A DNA stretch of 64,000 bases, taken from the NCBI RefSeq assembly GCF_002927635.1, contig NZ_PRDS01000001.1:434001-498000 (forward strand), read 5' to 3'. A program made the position numbers and the translations under genes. The stretch's first letter is position 1. Each line of letters opens with the position of its first letter. Source of the DNA: Albidovulum inexpectatum (GTDB lineage Bacteria; Pseudomonadota; Alphaproteobacteria; Rhodobacterales; Rhodobacteraceae). Below the pieces are notes generated by a model that worked only from the letters and a program-made list of their open reading frames with translations, searched no databases and had not been told where the DNA came from. Shown here piece after piece: positions 10,438 through 20,025 of this stretch.

Positions 10438-11091
10438 ATGGCCGATTTTGCCTTGCGCCGTGAGATGATGGTGGACAGCCAGGTGCGCCCCAACGACGTG
10501 ACGAAGTTCCCGATCATCGCGGCGATGCTGGAGGTGCCCAAGGAGGACTTCGTTCCCGCCCGGCTGCGCGAGGCCGCCTATGTCGGCACGAATATCGAAC
10601 TGGGCAATGGCCGCGTGATCCTTGAACCGCGCAGCTTTGCCAAGATGCTGGATGCGCTGGACATCCAGCCCGAGGAAGTGGTTCTGGATCTGGGCTGCGC
10701 CTATGGCTATTCCTCGGCTGTCATCGCGCGGCTGGCCGATGCCGTGGTCGCGGTCGAGGAAGACCCCGAGATGGCCCGCGAAGCCGAGGCGCGTCTGTCG
10801 GCTGCGGGGGTGGACAATGTCGCCGTGATCGAGGGCAAGCTTGCCGAGGGTGCGGCCAAGCATGGCCCCTATGACGTCATCGTCGTCGAAGGCGCGGCCG
10901 AAACCGTGCCGCAGGTGATCCTCGATCAACTCAAGGAAGGCGGGCGTATCGGCTGCATCTTCATGGAACATGCGCTGGGGACATGCCGCATCGGCATCAA
11001 GACCGACGGCAAGGTGGCCTGGCGATTCGGCTTCAACGCGGCCGCGCCGGTGCTTCCGGGCTTTGAAAGGGACCGCGCATTCGCCCTGTGA
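10438..11091 (+). CDS. pcm: protein-L-isoaspartate O-methyltransferase family protein
   Basis: Rossmann-fold SAM methyltransferase of the Pcm family (217 residues). The SAM-binding loop reads [17 protein letters not shown] at 81-97, in place of the GTGSGY of classical repair enzymes, and [15 protein letters not shown] corresponds to the substrate-side region. Alphaproteobacteria commonly carry this Pcm-like gene immediately upstream of tolC, as here, so it may be specialised rather than a general isoaspartate repair enzyme. ATG 10438 follows a GAGCTC-type spacer without a strong ribosome site. The tolC ATG is 44 bp beyond its stop. Confidence 0.83.
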   Translation: MADFALRREMMVDSQVRPNDVTKFPIIAAMLEVPKEDFVPARLREAAYVGTNIELGNGRVILEPRSFAKMLDALDIQPEEVVLDLGCAYGYSSAVIARLADAVVAVEEDPEMAREAEARLSAAGVDNVAVIEGKLAEGAAKHGPYDVIVVEGAAETVPQVILDQLKEGGRIGCIFMEHALGTCRIGIKTDGKVAWRFGFNAAAPVLPGFERDRAFAL

Positions 11092-11135
11092 CGCACCAAC
11101 GGGTCGACGAGCACGCAGGCAAGGGAGATCTCGAC

Positions 11136-12500
11136 ATGTTTCTGAAGGCGGCAAGATCCGTGATCGCCTCGTGCCTGATGGCCGTGGGCGTGTTCGGGGC
11201 GGTTCCGGCACAGGCGGAAACCCTGGCCGACGCGCTGGCCTCGGCCTATCGCAACTCGAACCTGATCGAGCAGAACCGGGCGGTTCTTCGCGCCGCGGAC
11301 GAAGACGTCGCGGGCGCGGTCGCCAAACTGCGCCCGGTGTTGCAATGGGTTGCCGACTGGGACTGGACGGATACGCCGGCGGGCCGGTCCTCGACCGCCT
11401 CGCTTGCCCTTCAGGCCCAGATGACGCTGTTCGACTTCGGTCGCAATCAGCTGGGCATCCAGATTGCCGAACAGGCGGTTCTGGCGACGCGCCAGGCTTT
11501 GGTCAGCGTCGAACAGGACGTTCTGCTGTCGGCCGTATCGGCCTATTTCGGCCTGCGCAGCGCGCTTGAAAATGTCGCGATCAACGAAAACTCGGTCCGT
11601 GTACTAAACGAAACGCTGCGTGCCACGCGGGATCAGTTCGAGGTGGGCGAAGTCACCCGCACCGATGTCGCGCTGGCCGAGGCACGTCTTGCCGCCGCGC
11701 GGGCCGCGCTGGCGGCTGCGCGCGGGCAGCTGGCCGTTGCGCGCGAATCCTACAAGGCCGCGACCGGGCATTATCCAGGTCCTCTGGCGGGTGCGCCAAA
11801 GCCGCCTGCGCTGCCTGCCACGCTGGCCGAAGCGCAGAGGATCGCGCAGCGTTCCCATCCGGCAATCCTGCAGGCCCAGTATCAGGCAAAGGGCGCCGAT
11901 CTTGGCGTCTCTCTTGCCGCCGCCCAGCGTCGTCCCAATCTGACCGGCACCGCCGGCGTCAGCCTGACCGAAGGCGGCACCGAGGCCGCCGCGCTTGGTC
12001 TCAGCCTCAGCCAGACGATCTATTCCGGTGGGGCGCTTGCCTCGGCACAGCGCAAGGCCGTTGCCAACCGCGAAGCCGCGCGGGCCGCTTTGCTGCAGAC
12101 CAGCGTCAACGTTTCCCAGAACGTCGCCGCCACATGGGCGGATATCGAGGTCGCGCGCGCCCAGATCAAAGCGACCGAGCAACAGGTACAGGCGGCCCAG
12201 ATCGCCTATGACGGCGTGCGCGAGGAGGCCAAGCTGGGCGCCCGGACCACGCTGGACGTTCTGGACGCCGAACAATCGCTTCTGGATGCGCGTGCCAACC
12301 GGATCCAGGCCCAGGCCAACCTGCAGGTTGCCTATTATTCGCTTCTGGCCTCGATGGGGCTTCTGACGGCCGAGAATCTTGGCCTGAACGTCCCGATCTA
12401 TGACGCGGAAGCGTATTACAACGCAGTCCGGTCCGCACCGGCGACTTCGATTCAGGGGGACAGCCTGGACCGTGTTCTGAAGGCGATCGGCAAGAACTGA
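11136..12500 (+). CDS. tolC: TolC family outer membrane efflux protein
   Basis: Trimeric outer-membrane channel for type I secretion and RND/MFS/ABC efflux. The 454-residue product has a clear signal peptide (MFLKAARSVIASC...) cleaved after AQA before ETLADALASAYRN. Two repeated long helical halves follow, each with the LAEA(R/E)-type motifs of the family (ADALASAYRNSN and AEAQRIAQRSHP). Later LGARTTLDVLDAEQSLLDAR is a hallmark of TolC coils. ATG 11136 is chosen over GTG 11088 because AGGGAG lies 8 nt upstream and the signal peptide then begins cleanly. It is operonic with pcm upstream and possibly the PopZ-like gene 67 bp downstream. Confidence 0.92.
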   Translation: MFLKAARSVIASCLMAVGVFGAVPAQAETLADALASAYRNSNLIEQNRAVLRAADEDVAGAVAKLRPVLQWVADWDWTDTPAGRSSTASLALQAQMTLFDFGRNQLGIQIAEQAVLATRQALVSVEQDVLLSAVSAYFGLRSALENVAINENSVRVLNETLRATRDQFEVGEVTRTDVALAEARLAAARAALAAARGQLAVARESYKAATGHYPGPLAGAPKPPALPATLAEAQRIAQRSHPAILQAQYQAKGADLGVSLAAAQRRPNLTGTAGVSLTEGGTEAAALGLSLSQTIYSGGALASAQRKAVANREAARAALLQTSVNVSQNVAATWADIEVARAQIKATEQQVQAAQIAYDGVREEAKLGARTTLDVLDAEQSLLDARANRIQAQANLQVAYYSLLASMGLLTAENLGLNVPIYDAEAYYNAVRSAPATSIQGDSLDRVLKAIGKN

Positions 12501-12567
12501 TCGCGTCCTGGTTGTGAAGCCACGGCGCAAGGACTAGACTGTCAGGCGGAAAGGGAAGGTCACCATC

Positions 12568-13158
12568 ATGTCTGACACCACCTCACATGCGGATATTCAG
12601 GACGTTCTGGCCTCTATCCGGCGCCTGATCTCCGAAGATGGAGGCCAGATGACGGCGGTCGAGGTCCGACAAGGCAATGACAGGCTGGTTCTGGGCCCGG
12701 CGCAACGCGTCGATGTAAGCCCCAAGCGCCCGGACAGCCACGAGGCCTCCAGCTCGGTCGATGCCGCGATCGCGGAACTCGAGCAGGCGGTAGCGAGCGG
12801 CGCGCTGCAGCTTCTGTCATCGGAAACGTCGCCCGAGAGCCGCGCGCCCGCCACCGCGCAGGACAGGCAAGACGCGCGTGAAGACACGCACAGGCTGACC
12901 TTGTCCGATCCCACCCCCATGTCGGACAGTCGGCACGCATCCGCGCAAGGTGAAGATCCAGGTGCCCCGCGGCCCGACGACACCACGCATCACTTCGACC
13001 CGGAAGACGAGGCCGATGCCGCGCTTCTGCGCGAAATCGTGGCCGACCTTGTGCGGCAGGAATTGCAAGGGCCTCTGGGGCAGAAGATCACGCGCAGCGT
13101 GCGGATGCTGGTTCACCGTGAGGTCAATCGCATCCTGGCCGCGCGCGGGCTGGAGTAA
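12568..13158 (+). CDS. PopZ family protein (DUF2497)
   Basis: Related to the polar organising protein PopZ, which in Caulobacter forms a polymeric hub at the cell pole. The architecture fits: a short N-terminal helix with DIQDVLASIRRLISEDGG (10-27), a central acidic, low-complexity linker rich in Asp, Glu, Ser and Pro (about 40-145), and a conserved C-terminal oligomerisation region from ALLREIVADLVRQEL to HREVNRILAARGLE (about 150-196). At 196 residues it is close to PopZ size. In many alphaproteobacteria the order is tolC-PopZ-valS; here valS is 3 kb away on the other strand. Whether it organises poles in this organism is inference. Confidence 0.8.
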   Translation: MSDTTSHADIQDVLASIRRLISEDGGQMTAVEVRQGNDRLVLGPAQRVDVSPKRPDSHEASSSVDAAIAELEQAVASGALQLLSSETSPESRAPATAQDRQDAREDTHRLTLSDPTPMSDSRHASAQGEDPGAPRPDDTTHHFDPEDEADAALLREIVADLVRQELQGPLGQKITRSVRMLVHREVNRILAARGLE

Positions 13159-13243
13159 GGGCTTCAACGCAGCGAGCGGCTGGCTTCGGCCCGAACGGAT
13201 CTCACCGTCTGATCAGTTGCCGGGAACACGCACCCCCTGAAAC

Positions 13244-13273
13244 ACAAATCGCGCCCGAAGGGGCGCGACTTGT
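13244..13273. terminator. bidirectional hairpin between convergent genes
   Basis: Arms 13244-13256 and 13261-13273 form a 13-bp stem with one mismatch around a GAAG loop. It lies between the ends of the PopZ-like gene (+) and the DUF6280 gene (-) and probably serves both. No long T-tract is present in either direction. Confidence 0.6.
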
Positions 13274-13294
13274 TGCATCGAAGTCCGGCCGTTC

Positions 13295-13615
13295 TCAGGC
13301 GGCTTCGGCTTCCTCGGCAGCCTGGCGGCGCTCACTCTCCTCGCGGGACAGGGCGACCGACGTCCGCACCCCGCGGCGGACGAATTCCATCAGCCCCTGC
13401 ACGACGCGTTCATTCGGGTCGATGCCGGCGCACATCAGCACTTCGCGGCCATCGCGCGAACGCGCCCAGCGGGCGATCTGCTCGGGTCCGTTGCCGTATT
13501 TCTTGTCATCGGCGATCGCGTCATCCAGGGCAGCCAGAACGACCGCCGCAAACAGTTTGCGTGCCCGCTGGCCCTGCTCATAGTTGAACGCGTTGCCGTC
13601 CACGTAATCGCGCAT
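13295..13615 (-). CDS. DUF6280 family protein (conserved Rhodobacterales protein)
   Basis: Small soluble protein of 106 residues and unknown function. I recognise it as the DUF6280 family, which to my knowledge is strongly conserved in Rhodobacterales. Notable stretches are NYEQGQRARKLFAAVVLAAL, ADDKKYGNGPEQIARWARSR, EVLMCAGIDPNERV and a C-terminal Glu/Ala-rich helix. No signal peptide, membrane segment or catalytic motif is apparent; it looks largely helical. It is divergent from efp across a 215-bp intergenic region and convergent with the PopZ-like gene. I would not assign a function. Confidence 0.8.
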   Translation of the reverse strand: MRDYVDGNAFNYEQGQRARKLFAAVVLAALDDAIADDKKYGNGPEQIARWARSRDGREVLMCAGIDPNERVVQGLMEFVRRGVRTSVALSREESERRQAAEEAEAA

Positions 13616-13759
13616 GTTCCTGTTTCCGTTCTTATTGGTCTTGTGTTTCGGGCGTTCTGCTGTCTATGCCTTTCATGGCCGATTCGGTATTGCCCATTCA
13701 GAATACCAGCCATGCGCCTACCGCATGGCGACCTATTACGTCGCCGCGCGTCTGTCGGC

Positions 13760-13788
13760 TTGTCATGGCACGATCTGCCTTATATAGA
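13760..13788 (+). promoter_or_regulatory. candidate sigma-70 promoter for efp
   Basis: TTGTCA (13760-13765), 17-bp spacer, TATAGA (13783-13788), about 43 bp upstream of the efp ATG. The -35 matches 5/6 and the -10 4/6 of consensus. Confidence 0.45.
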
Positions 13789-13830
13789 TGCCGGCCAATT
13801 CCTTTCAACCTTTGAAACAAGGTCGATCCG

Positions 13831-14394
13831 ATGCCCAAGATCAACGGAAACGAGATCCGTCCCGGCAACGTTCTGGAACATGATGGCGGCCTGTGGGTCG
13901 TCATGAAGGTCAGCCATGTCAAGCCCGGCAAGGGCGGCGCCTTTGCCCAGGTCGAGATGAAGAATATCCGCGATGGCCGCAAGCTGAACGAACGCTTCCG
14001 CTCGGAAGACCGGGTCGAGCGCGTCCGCCTGGACCAGAAGGACCAGCAATTCCTGTACGAAAGCGACGGCATGCTGGTCTTCATGGACAACGAAACCTTC
14101 GAGCAGATCGAGCTGCCGGCCGACCTGCTGGGCGAACGCCGCCCGTTCCTGCAGGATGGCATGGTCGCCACCGTCGAATATCACGGCGAAGAGCCCCTGT
14201 CGGTCCAGCTGCCGCAGAAAGTCGTCTGCAAGGTGGTCGAGACCGAGCCCGTCGTGAAGGGCCAGACCGCGGCCAACAGCTACAAGCCCGCCGTCCTGGA
14301 CAACGGGGTGCGCATCACGGTTCCGCCCTTCATCGACGCGGGCGAAGACATCGTGGTGAACACCGAAACCATGGAATATGTCGAGCGCGCCTGA
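13831..14394 (+). CDS. efp: translation elongation factor P
   Basis: Binds between the ribosomal P and E sites and relieves stalling at polyproline stretches. The 187-residue protein has the three-domain EF-P form. The N-terminal KOW-like domain carries the tip loop KPGKGGAF (31-38) with Lys34 at the modification position. The C-terminal OB-fold ends with [20 protein letters not shown]. Lysine at the tip fits EpmA-type lysylation or an unmodified state rather than arginine rhamnosylation; neither epmA nor epmB is in the window. It is followed by an intrinsic terminator and so is probably monocistronic. Confidence 0.97.
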   Translation: MPKINGNEIRPGNVLEHDGGLWVVMKVSHVKPGKGGAFAQVEMKNIRDGRKLNERFRSEDRVERVRLDQKDQQFLYESDGMLVFMDNETFEQIELPADLLGERRPFLQDGMVATVEYHGEEPLSVQLPQKVVCKVVETEPVVKGQTAANSYKPAVLDNGVRITVPPFIDAGEDIVVNTETMEYVERA

Positions 14395-14420
14395 CAGCCG
14401 CCGATCAGGGCCGTAACGCA

Positions 14421-14449
14421 GGGCCGTCCCGTCGGGGCGGCCCGTTTCC
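14421..14449 (+). terminator. intrinsic terminator of efp
   Basis: GGGCCGTCCC, loop GTC, GGGGCGGCCC (one G-U wobble), then GTTTCC. It also touches the 3' end of the convergent ygfZ gene. Confidence 0.65.
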
Positions 14450-14451
14450 TT

Positions 14452-15216
14452 TCACGCGGAGGTGTCGGGCCGAACGATCGCCTCTCCGGCCTGCATCCGG
14501 TCGCGCGCCCGATCGTGGCGCAGATAGGCGATGCCGAGGCCGCCAGACTGCGTGAACAGCCGCCCCACGACCTTGCCGTCGGCCTGGATCTCGGTTCCGA
14601 TCGGCGCCGCGCCCTCGACACGGACACGGACCAGCCCCTTGCGCAACTCCGTCTTGTGCTTCATCCGCGCGGTCACTTCCTGCCCGACATAACAGCCCTT
14701 GCGGAAATCCACGCCGTTCAGCCGCTCGAACCCGGCCTCCAGGATATACGTCTCGTCGGGGATCAGCTCGATCCCGGTTTCGGGTATGCAATGCCGGACG
14801 CGGATCGCGTCCCAGTCCGTTTGCGCTGCCGCACCCGCGATGCCATAGGCCCGCCAGCCCAGCGCCGGGTGGCGCGGATCGGCCAGCGCACCTTCGGGCG
14901 CCTGCCCCAGCCCCCGGGCGACCGGCATGTCCAGACGCTCCAGCGCCACCTTGGCCCGCAGGCGATACATGCCCAGCCGACGCAAGAGGCCGTCGGCCAG
15001 GTCGGCCTTCACATCGATCAGGATTCGGTCCTTCTGCGGGACCAGCAGGAAATCGGCCAGATACTTGCCCTGCGGGGTGAGCAACGCGGCATAGACAAGG
15101 CCATCCTTCAGGCGCCGCACGTCATTGGTGACAAGCCCCTGAAGAAAAATTTCGCGATCGTCCCCGGACACCGCGATGATCGCGCGGTCGGCGGCTCTCT
15201 CTGCGGCAGAGGTCAT
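14452..15216 (-). CDS. ygfZ: folate-binding YgfZ/CAF17-like protein
   Basis: Tetrahydrofolate-binding protein related to the T-protein of glycine cleavage; it assists maturation or repair of certain Fe-S enzymes such as MiaB. The diagnostic motif KGCYVGQE is at 173-180 with the conserved cysteine (Cys175), followed by VTARMKHKTELRKGLV. The N-terminus (IFLQGLVTNDV, LTPQGKYLADFLL) matches GcvT-like folate-binding domains. ATG 15216 gives 254 residues and has AGGGAG 8 nt upstream. It lies 17 bp after the aminotransferase stop, as third gene of a probable valS-hisC-ygfZ operon. Confidence 0.9.
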   Translation of the reverse strand: MTSAAERAADRAIIAVSGDDREIFLQGLVTNDVRRLKDGLVYAALLTPQGKYLADFLLVPQKDRILIDVKADLADGLLRRLGMYRLRAKVALERLDMPVARGLGQAPEGALADPRHPALGWRAYGIAGAAAQTDWDAIRVRHCIPETGIELIPDETYILEAGFERLNGVDFRKGCYVGQEVTARMKHKTELRKGLVRVRVEGAAPIGTEIQADGKVVGRLFTQSGGLGIAYLRHDRARDRMQAGEAIVRPDTSA

Positions 15217-15233
15217 GTCGCATGCTCCCTTGT

Positions 15234-16340
15234 TCACGCGCGCGCCGCAGCCAGGGCATCGGGCAGGGCGCGCGCCAGAAGCTCCAGATCCTCGGCCCGG
15301 CCACAGCTGATGCGGATGCACCGGTCCAGCGGCGCGACCGAGGGCATCCGGACGAAGATATCGCGCGCAATCAGTTCGGCAAGGACCCGGCGCGCGAAAT
15401 CCCCGTCGCCGCCGCAATCGATGGCGACGAAATTCGTGGCCGAAGGAACAGGGGTCAGACCGTTTTGTCGCGCGATGCGGGCAATCGCGTCGCGCGCGGC
15501 GGCGACCTCCTTCACGACCCGATCCAGAGATGCGCGGTCGCCAAGGGCAGCCAGGGCGCCCGCCTGTGCGATACGCGATACCCCGAAATGGTTGCGGATG
15601 CGGTCAAAGGCCGCGATGACGTCCGCCGCGCCCAGCGCATAGCCGATCCGCGCGCCCGCCATGCCATGAGCCTTCGAGAAGGTCCGCAGGCGCAGCACAC
15701 GCGGGTCCGATATGTCGATCGCCGGAACGGCCCCGGCCGGCGCGAATTCGACATAGGCCTCGTCCAGAAGGAACAGCACGTCCTCTGGCAGCTCGGCGAT
15801 CATCCGTCCGATCGTTGCGGCATCATGCCAAGTGCCCATCGGATTGTCGGGATTGGCCAGATAGACGAGGCGCGCGCCATGCTCCCACGCCGCCGCGACC
15901 AGAGCCTCGGGGTCCTCGTGATCGTCGCGATAGGGCACCTGGACCAGGCGGCCGCCATGGCCCGCGACATGGTAGTTCAGCGTGGGATAGCCACCAAGCG
16001 AGGTCACCACCGGATCGCCCGGCGCCACGACCAGCCGCACGGCAAGACCCAGGATCCCGTCGATGCCTTCGCCGACCAGCACGTTTTCGGGCGCAACCCC
16101 GTGTTGGCTGGCAATCGCGGCACGCAGATCGTGGCATTCGGGATCGCCATACATCCACGCATCGCGCGCGGCGCGCGCCATGGCCTCGACCGCCGCCGGC
16201 GAAGGACCAAAGACGTTCTCGTTCGCGCCAAGGCGTGCGCGGAAGGGGCGGCCCCGCTGGCGTTCCTGCGTCTCGGGGCCGACGAAGGGGACGATCGCGG
16301 GCAGACCCGCCACGATTTCGGTCAGGCGTGGTCCCTTCAT
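15234..16340 (-). CDS. fold-type I PLP aminotransferase (HisC-like)
   Basis: Class I/II aminotransferase of the histidinol-phosphate aminotransferase branch, 368 residues. Visible: LGANENVFGPSP near 38-49 (the substrate-binding segment of HisC), YLANPDNPMGT at 160-170 with the conserved Asn, DEAYVEF at 193-199, and PLP lysine Lys223 in TFSKAHGMAGARIGY. HisC paralogues also use phenylalanine, tyrosine or other substrates. Without neighbouring his genes (it lies between valS and ygfZ) the physiological substrate is uncertain. It starts 17 bp downstream of the valS stop. Confidence 0.86.
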   Translation of the reverse strand: MKGPRLTEIVAGLPAIVPFVGPETQERQRGRPFRARLGANENVFGPSPAAVEAMARAARDAWMYGDPECHDLRAAIASQHGVAPENVLVGEGIDGILGLAVRLVVAPGDPVVTSLGGYPTLNYHVAGHGGRLVQVPYRDDHEDPEALVAAAWEHGARLVYLANPDNPMGTWHDAATIGRMIAELPEDVLFLLDEAYVEFAPAGAVPAIDISDPRVLRLRTFSKAHGMAGARIGYALGAADVIAAFDRIRNHFGVSRIAQAGALAALGDRASLDRVVKEVAAARDAIARIARQNGLTPVPSATNFVAIDCGGDGDFARRVLAELIARDIFVRMPSVAPLDRCIRISCGRAEDLELLARALPDALAAARA

Positions 16341-16357
16341 GCGATCCCCCGTGCCGG

Positions 16358-19297
16358 TCAGGCAGCCTCTTCCAGCCGCTTCAGCGCCGCGCGCAGCTTG
16401 GCGGCCTCGTCCTCGCCCAGTTGCAGGCGCTCGCGGGTTTCCTCGACGACGTCTTCTGGCGCGCTTGCCACGAATTTGGGGTTGGACAGGCGCGCGCTCA
16501 GCCCGCGCAGGTCCTTCTCCAGCTTCTCCAGCGTCTTCTGCAGCCGGGCACGTTCGGCCGCGATGTCGATCACGCCTTCCAGCGGGATGGCAAAGCTGCC
16601 GCCCTCGACCGCGACGGTGATCGACCCTTTCGGCGCGGCGCCTTCGGTCAATCCCTCGATGCGCGCCAGACGGTTGATCATGGGTTCATTGCGACGGAAC
16701 GCCTCGCGCCCCTTTTCATCCAGCTCCAGCATGATCAGCGGCAGGCGCAAGCCAACGGGCACCCGCATCTGCGCGCGGGCCGAGCGGATCTCCTCGATCA
16801 GGCTGATGACCCAGTTCATCTCGCGGTCGGCCTCGGCGTCGATCAGCTCGGCGCCCCATTCGGGCCAGTCGGCATGAACCAGCATCTTCCCGCGCTCGCC
16901 GGTCAGGGCCCACAGCTCTTCGGTGATGAAGGGCATGAAGGGGTGCAGCATGACATAGCACTGGTCCAGCACCCAGGCCATCGTGGCCCGGGTTTCGGCG
17001 CCATGTTCCCCGTCCATCAGCGGCTTGGCGAATTCGACATACCAGTCACAGACCTTGCCCCAGACAAAGGCGTAAAGCGTGTTCGCCGCGTCGTTGAAGC
17101 GGAAGGCGTCCAGCGATTCATCCACCGCCATGCGGGCGCGGGCGACCTCGCCGATGATCCAGCGGTTGACATTGTGCCGGACATTCGCGGGCGGGGTGGC
17201 GGCATCGCCCCCGACATCGCGGCGCAGCGCGCCGTTCATCTCGGCAAAGCGGGTGGCGTTCCACAGCTTGGTGGTAAAGTTGCGATAGCCCGCGATGCGG
17301 TCCTTCGACAGTTTCAGGTCACGCCCCATCGCGGCCATCGCGGCCAGCGTGAAGCGCACCGCATCCGCGCCGTATTCCTCGATCAGGTCCAGCGGGTCCA
17401 GCACGTTGCCCAGCGACTTGGACATCTTCTTGCCCTTCTCGTCGCGGACAAGGGCATGGACATAGACCGTATGGAACGGCACCTGGCCCACCACCGCCAG
17501 CTGCATCATCATCATCCGGGCGACCCAGAAGAAGATGATGTCGAAGCCGGTGATCAGGACATCGGTCGGGAAGTATTTCTTCAGCTCCTCGGTCTCTTCG
17601 GGCCAGCCCAGCGTGCCGATCGGCCACAGGCCCGACGAGAACCAGGTGTCAAGGACATCCGGGTCGCGCGTCAGGCGCGCGTCCGGGCCCGCCATCCTGC
17701 GGGCCTCTTCCTCGTTCGGCGCGCAGTACTGGTTGCCCTGTTCGTCATACCAGACCGGGATCTGGTGTCCCCACCACAGCTGGCGCGAGATGCACCACGG
17801 CTCGATGTTTTCCAGCCAGTGGAAATAGGTCTTGGCGTCGCGCTCGGGCAGGATGCGGGTATAGCCCGCCTTTTCGTCGAAGGTGCCGGATTCGTGCGCC
17901 TCCATGCCGCGGCGGACGGCCTCCAGCGCGGGGCCGACGATCTTCGCCGTGTCCACGAACCACTGGTCGGTCAGCATCGGCTCGATGACGACCTTCGAGC
18001 GGTCGCCGAAGGGCTGCATGATCGGCCTGGTCTCGACCAGCGGCACACGCTCCAGATGCTCGGCGCCCGTCTCGGGGTCGATCGATTTCTTCAGAACGGT
18101 AACGGCCAGGCCCTCGGCCGTGATCTGTTCGACCACGCGCTTGCGCGCCTCATAGCGATCAAGCCCGCGCAGATCGTCCGGCACAAGGTTCAGCGCGTCG
18201 ATCTCGGATTCCGACAGCGTGATTTCACCCCGGGCCAGCTTCTGCGCGATCTCCGCGGCCTCGGCATAGGGCAGGCCATCGCTGCGCATATGCGCCCGCG
18301 TATCCATCAGGCGATACATCGGGATGTTGTGACGGCGCGCCACGGCGTAGTCGTTGAAGTCATGCGCGCCGGTGATCTTCACCGCGCCCGAGCCGAAATC
18401 CGGGTCGGGATACTCGTCGGCGATGATCGGGATCAGGCGGCGATGTTCCTTCGGTCCGACCGGGATCTCGCAATACTTGCCGATTAAAGGCTTGTAGCGT
18501 TCGTCATCGGGATGCACCGCGACCGCGCCGTCACCCAGCATGGTTTCGGGGCGTGTCGTCGCGATCGAGATATAGTCCCGCACTTCGCGCAGGATGATGT
18601 TACCCTCCGCGTCCTTCTCGACATATTCATAGGTCTCGCCACCGGCCAGCGGGTACCTGAAGTGCCACATATGGCCCTGGACCTCGATGTTCTCGACCTC
18701 GAGATCCGAAATGGCGGTTTCGAAATGCGGGTCCCAGTTGACCAGCCGCTTGCCGCGATAGATCAGGCCCTTGTTGTACAGATCGACAAAGACCTTGATG
18801 ACCGCGTCGTGGAAATTGCCCTCTTCGCCGGCGGGGGCGCCGGGCGCGCCGGACATGGTAAAGGCATTGCGCGACCAGTCGCAGGACGCGCCCAGCCGCT
18901 TGAGCTGGTTGATGATCGTCCCGCCCGACTTGGCCTTCCACTCCCAGACCTTGGCGATGAATTCCTCGCGCGTGAAGTCGCGGCGCGACTTGCCTTCCTT
19001 GGCCAGCTCGCGCTCGACCACCATCTGGGTCGCGATGCCGGCATGGTCCTGACCGGGCTGCCACAGCGTGTCATGGCCCCGCATCCGGTGCCAGCGCACC
19101 AGGATGTCCTGCAGCGTGTTGTTGAAGGCATGGCCCATGTGCAGGCTGCCCGTCACGTTTGGCGGCGGGATCATGATGCAGAACTTGGGCGCGCCGGGTC
19201 GCGCATTCGCCCCGGCCCGGAAGGCACCGGCCTTTTCCCAGGCCTCGTAAAGGCGCGCCTCGGCCTCGGCGGCGTTGAAGGTCTTTTCCATCGGCAT
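16358..19297 (-). CDS. valS: valyl-tRNA synthetase
   Basis: Class I aminoacyl-tRNA synthetase charging tRNA-Val. The 979-residue chain contains the HIGH-type signature [13 protein letters not shown] (HMGH at 53-56) and KKMSKS (KMSKS about 624-628). Between them is the CP1 editing domain with [19 protein letters not shown] and [15 protein letters not shown]. The C-terminus has the ValS-specific coiled-coil arm, [17 protein letters not shown] to VEETRERL. I choose ATG 19297, preceded by GAGGGA at suitable spacing; an upstream start at 19345 would only add a basic tail. It leads a leftward operon with the aminotransferase and ygfZ. Confidence 0.97.
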   Translation of the reverse strand: MPMEKTFNAAEAEARLYEAWEKAGAFRAGANARPGAPKFCIMIPPPNVTGSLHMGHAFNNTLQDILVRWHRMRGHDTLWQPGQDHAGIATQMVVERELAKEGKSRRDFTREEFIAKVWEWKAKSGGTIINQLKRLGASCDWSRNAFTMSGAPGAPAGEEGNFHDAVIKVFVDLYNKGLIYRGKRLVNWDPHFETAISDLEVENIEVQGHMWHFRYPLAGGETYEYVEKDAEGNIILREVRDYISIATTRPETMLGDGAVAVHPDDERYKPLIGKYCEIPVGPKEHRRLIPIIADEYPDPDFGSGAVKITGAHDFNDYAVARRHNIPMYRLMDTRAHMRSDGLPYAEAAEIAQKLARGEITLSESEIDALNLVPDDLRGLDRYEARKRVVEQITAEGLAVTVLKKSIDPETGAEHLERVPLVETRPIMQPFGDRSKVVIEPMLTDQWFVDTAKIVGPALEAVRRGMEAHESGTFDEKAGYTRILPERDAKTYFHWLENIEPWCISRQLWWGHQIPVWYDEQGNQYCAPNEEEARRMAGPDARLTRDPDVLDTWFSSGLWPIGTLGWPEETEELKKYFPTDVLITGFDIIFFWVARMMMMQLAVVGQVPFHTVYVHALVRDEKGKKMSKSLGNVLDPLDLIEEYGADAVRFTLAAMAAMGRDLKLSKDRIAGYRNFTTKLWNATRFAEMNGALRRDVGGDAATPPANVRHNVNRWIIGEVARARMAVDESLDAFRFNDAANTLYAFVWGKVCDWYVEFAKPLMDGEHGAETRATMAWVLDQCYVMLHPFMPFITEELWALTGERGKMLVHADWPEWGAELIDAEADREMNWVISLIEEIRSARAQMRVPVGLRLPLIMLELDEKGREAFRRNEPMINRLARIEGLTEGAAPKGSITVAVEGGSFAIPLEGVIDIAAERARLQKTLEKLEKDLRGLSARLSNPKFVASAPEDVVEETRERLQLGEDEAAKLRAALKRLEEAA

Positions 19298-19367
19298 GGT
19301 CGCATCCCTCTTTCCTTGCGCCTCCCTTAGCGAAAGGGCGGCCAAAGGAAAAGGGGCGCGGTCGGGA

Positions 19368-19799
19368 TCAGATGGCCCGGTCCAGCTTTGTCGACAGGTG
19401 GATCAGGCTTTCCGAGGACCGCACGCCGGTCATCTCGCCGATCTGGTCCAGAACCGTGTCCAGCGCGGCGGTAGATGGCGCGGCCACCTGCAGCAGCAGA
19501 TCGACCCGGCCCGAGGTCGTGTGAATGCTTTCCACCTCGGGGATCGATTTCAGCCGCGTCAGCACGTTGGCCTGCGCGCGCGGCTCGATGGTCAGAAGAA
19601 CGGTCGCGCGGATCCGCCCCTGGCGACCCGTCTCGCCCAGCTTGACGGTATAGCCGGCGATCACGCCATTGGATTCCAGGCGCTCCAGACGGGCCTGGAT
19701 CGTCGAGCGCGCGACCTTCAGCCGCCGCGCCAGTGTTGCCACAGACATGCGGGCATCTGCGCCCAATTGGGCAAGGATCGCGCGATCAAGATCGTCCAT
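19368..19799 (-). CDS. Lrp/AsnC family transcriptional regulator
   Basis: One-domain HTH plus RAM-domain regulator of 143 residues. The winged HTH reads [25 protein letters not shown] followed by recognition helix [14 protein letters not shown]. The C-terminal RAM segment ([21 protein letters not shown]) binds an amino-acid effector. It diverges from the decarboxylase gene across about 225 bp, the usual arrangement for a local regulator, so it may sense a substrate or product of that enzyme (ornithine, lysine or arginine are guesses). Start: ATG 19799 begins at the conserved MDDLDRAIL; a GTG at 19826 would add nine cysteine-bearing residues and neither has a good ribosome site. Confidence 0.87.
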   Translation of the reverse strand: MDDLDRAILAQLGADARMSVATLARRLKVARSTIQARLERLESNGVIAGYTVKLGETGRQGRIRATVLLTIEPRAQANVLTRLKSIPEVESIHTTSGRVDLLLQVAAPSTAALDTVLDQIGEMTGVRSSESLIHLSTKLDRAI

Positions 19800-19829
19800 C
19801 TGGCAACACCGACAATTTGATGCCACGTT

Positions 19830-19844
19830 TCGTCATTCTGACGA
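19830..19844. promoter_or_regulatory. inverted repeat in regulator/decarboxylase intergenic region
   Basis: TCGTCA, TTC, TGACGA: perfect 6-bp arms with a 3-bp spacer, just upstream of the Lrp-type gene. It is a plausible autoregulatory operator, but short enough to arise by chance. Confidence 0.35.
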
Positions 19845-20025
19845 CACCGTCAAGCAGATTTGCACTTCTCTTTGCGCCGAAAGTGCCCCATATGGCGCGC
19901 ACTTCGTTCAGGCAAAGGGCGGCTCATACGCACCTTACCTGGTTTGGTCAAATGCGTAAGCGCTTTCCAACCGGTGAGGCCGGGGCAGAGGTGGCTGCGC
20001 CTTGTTGGCAAGGGGGACTCTGCCG

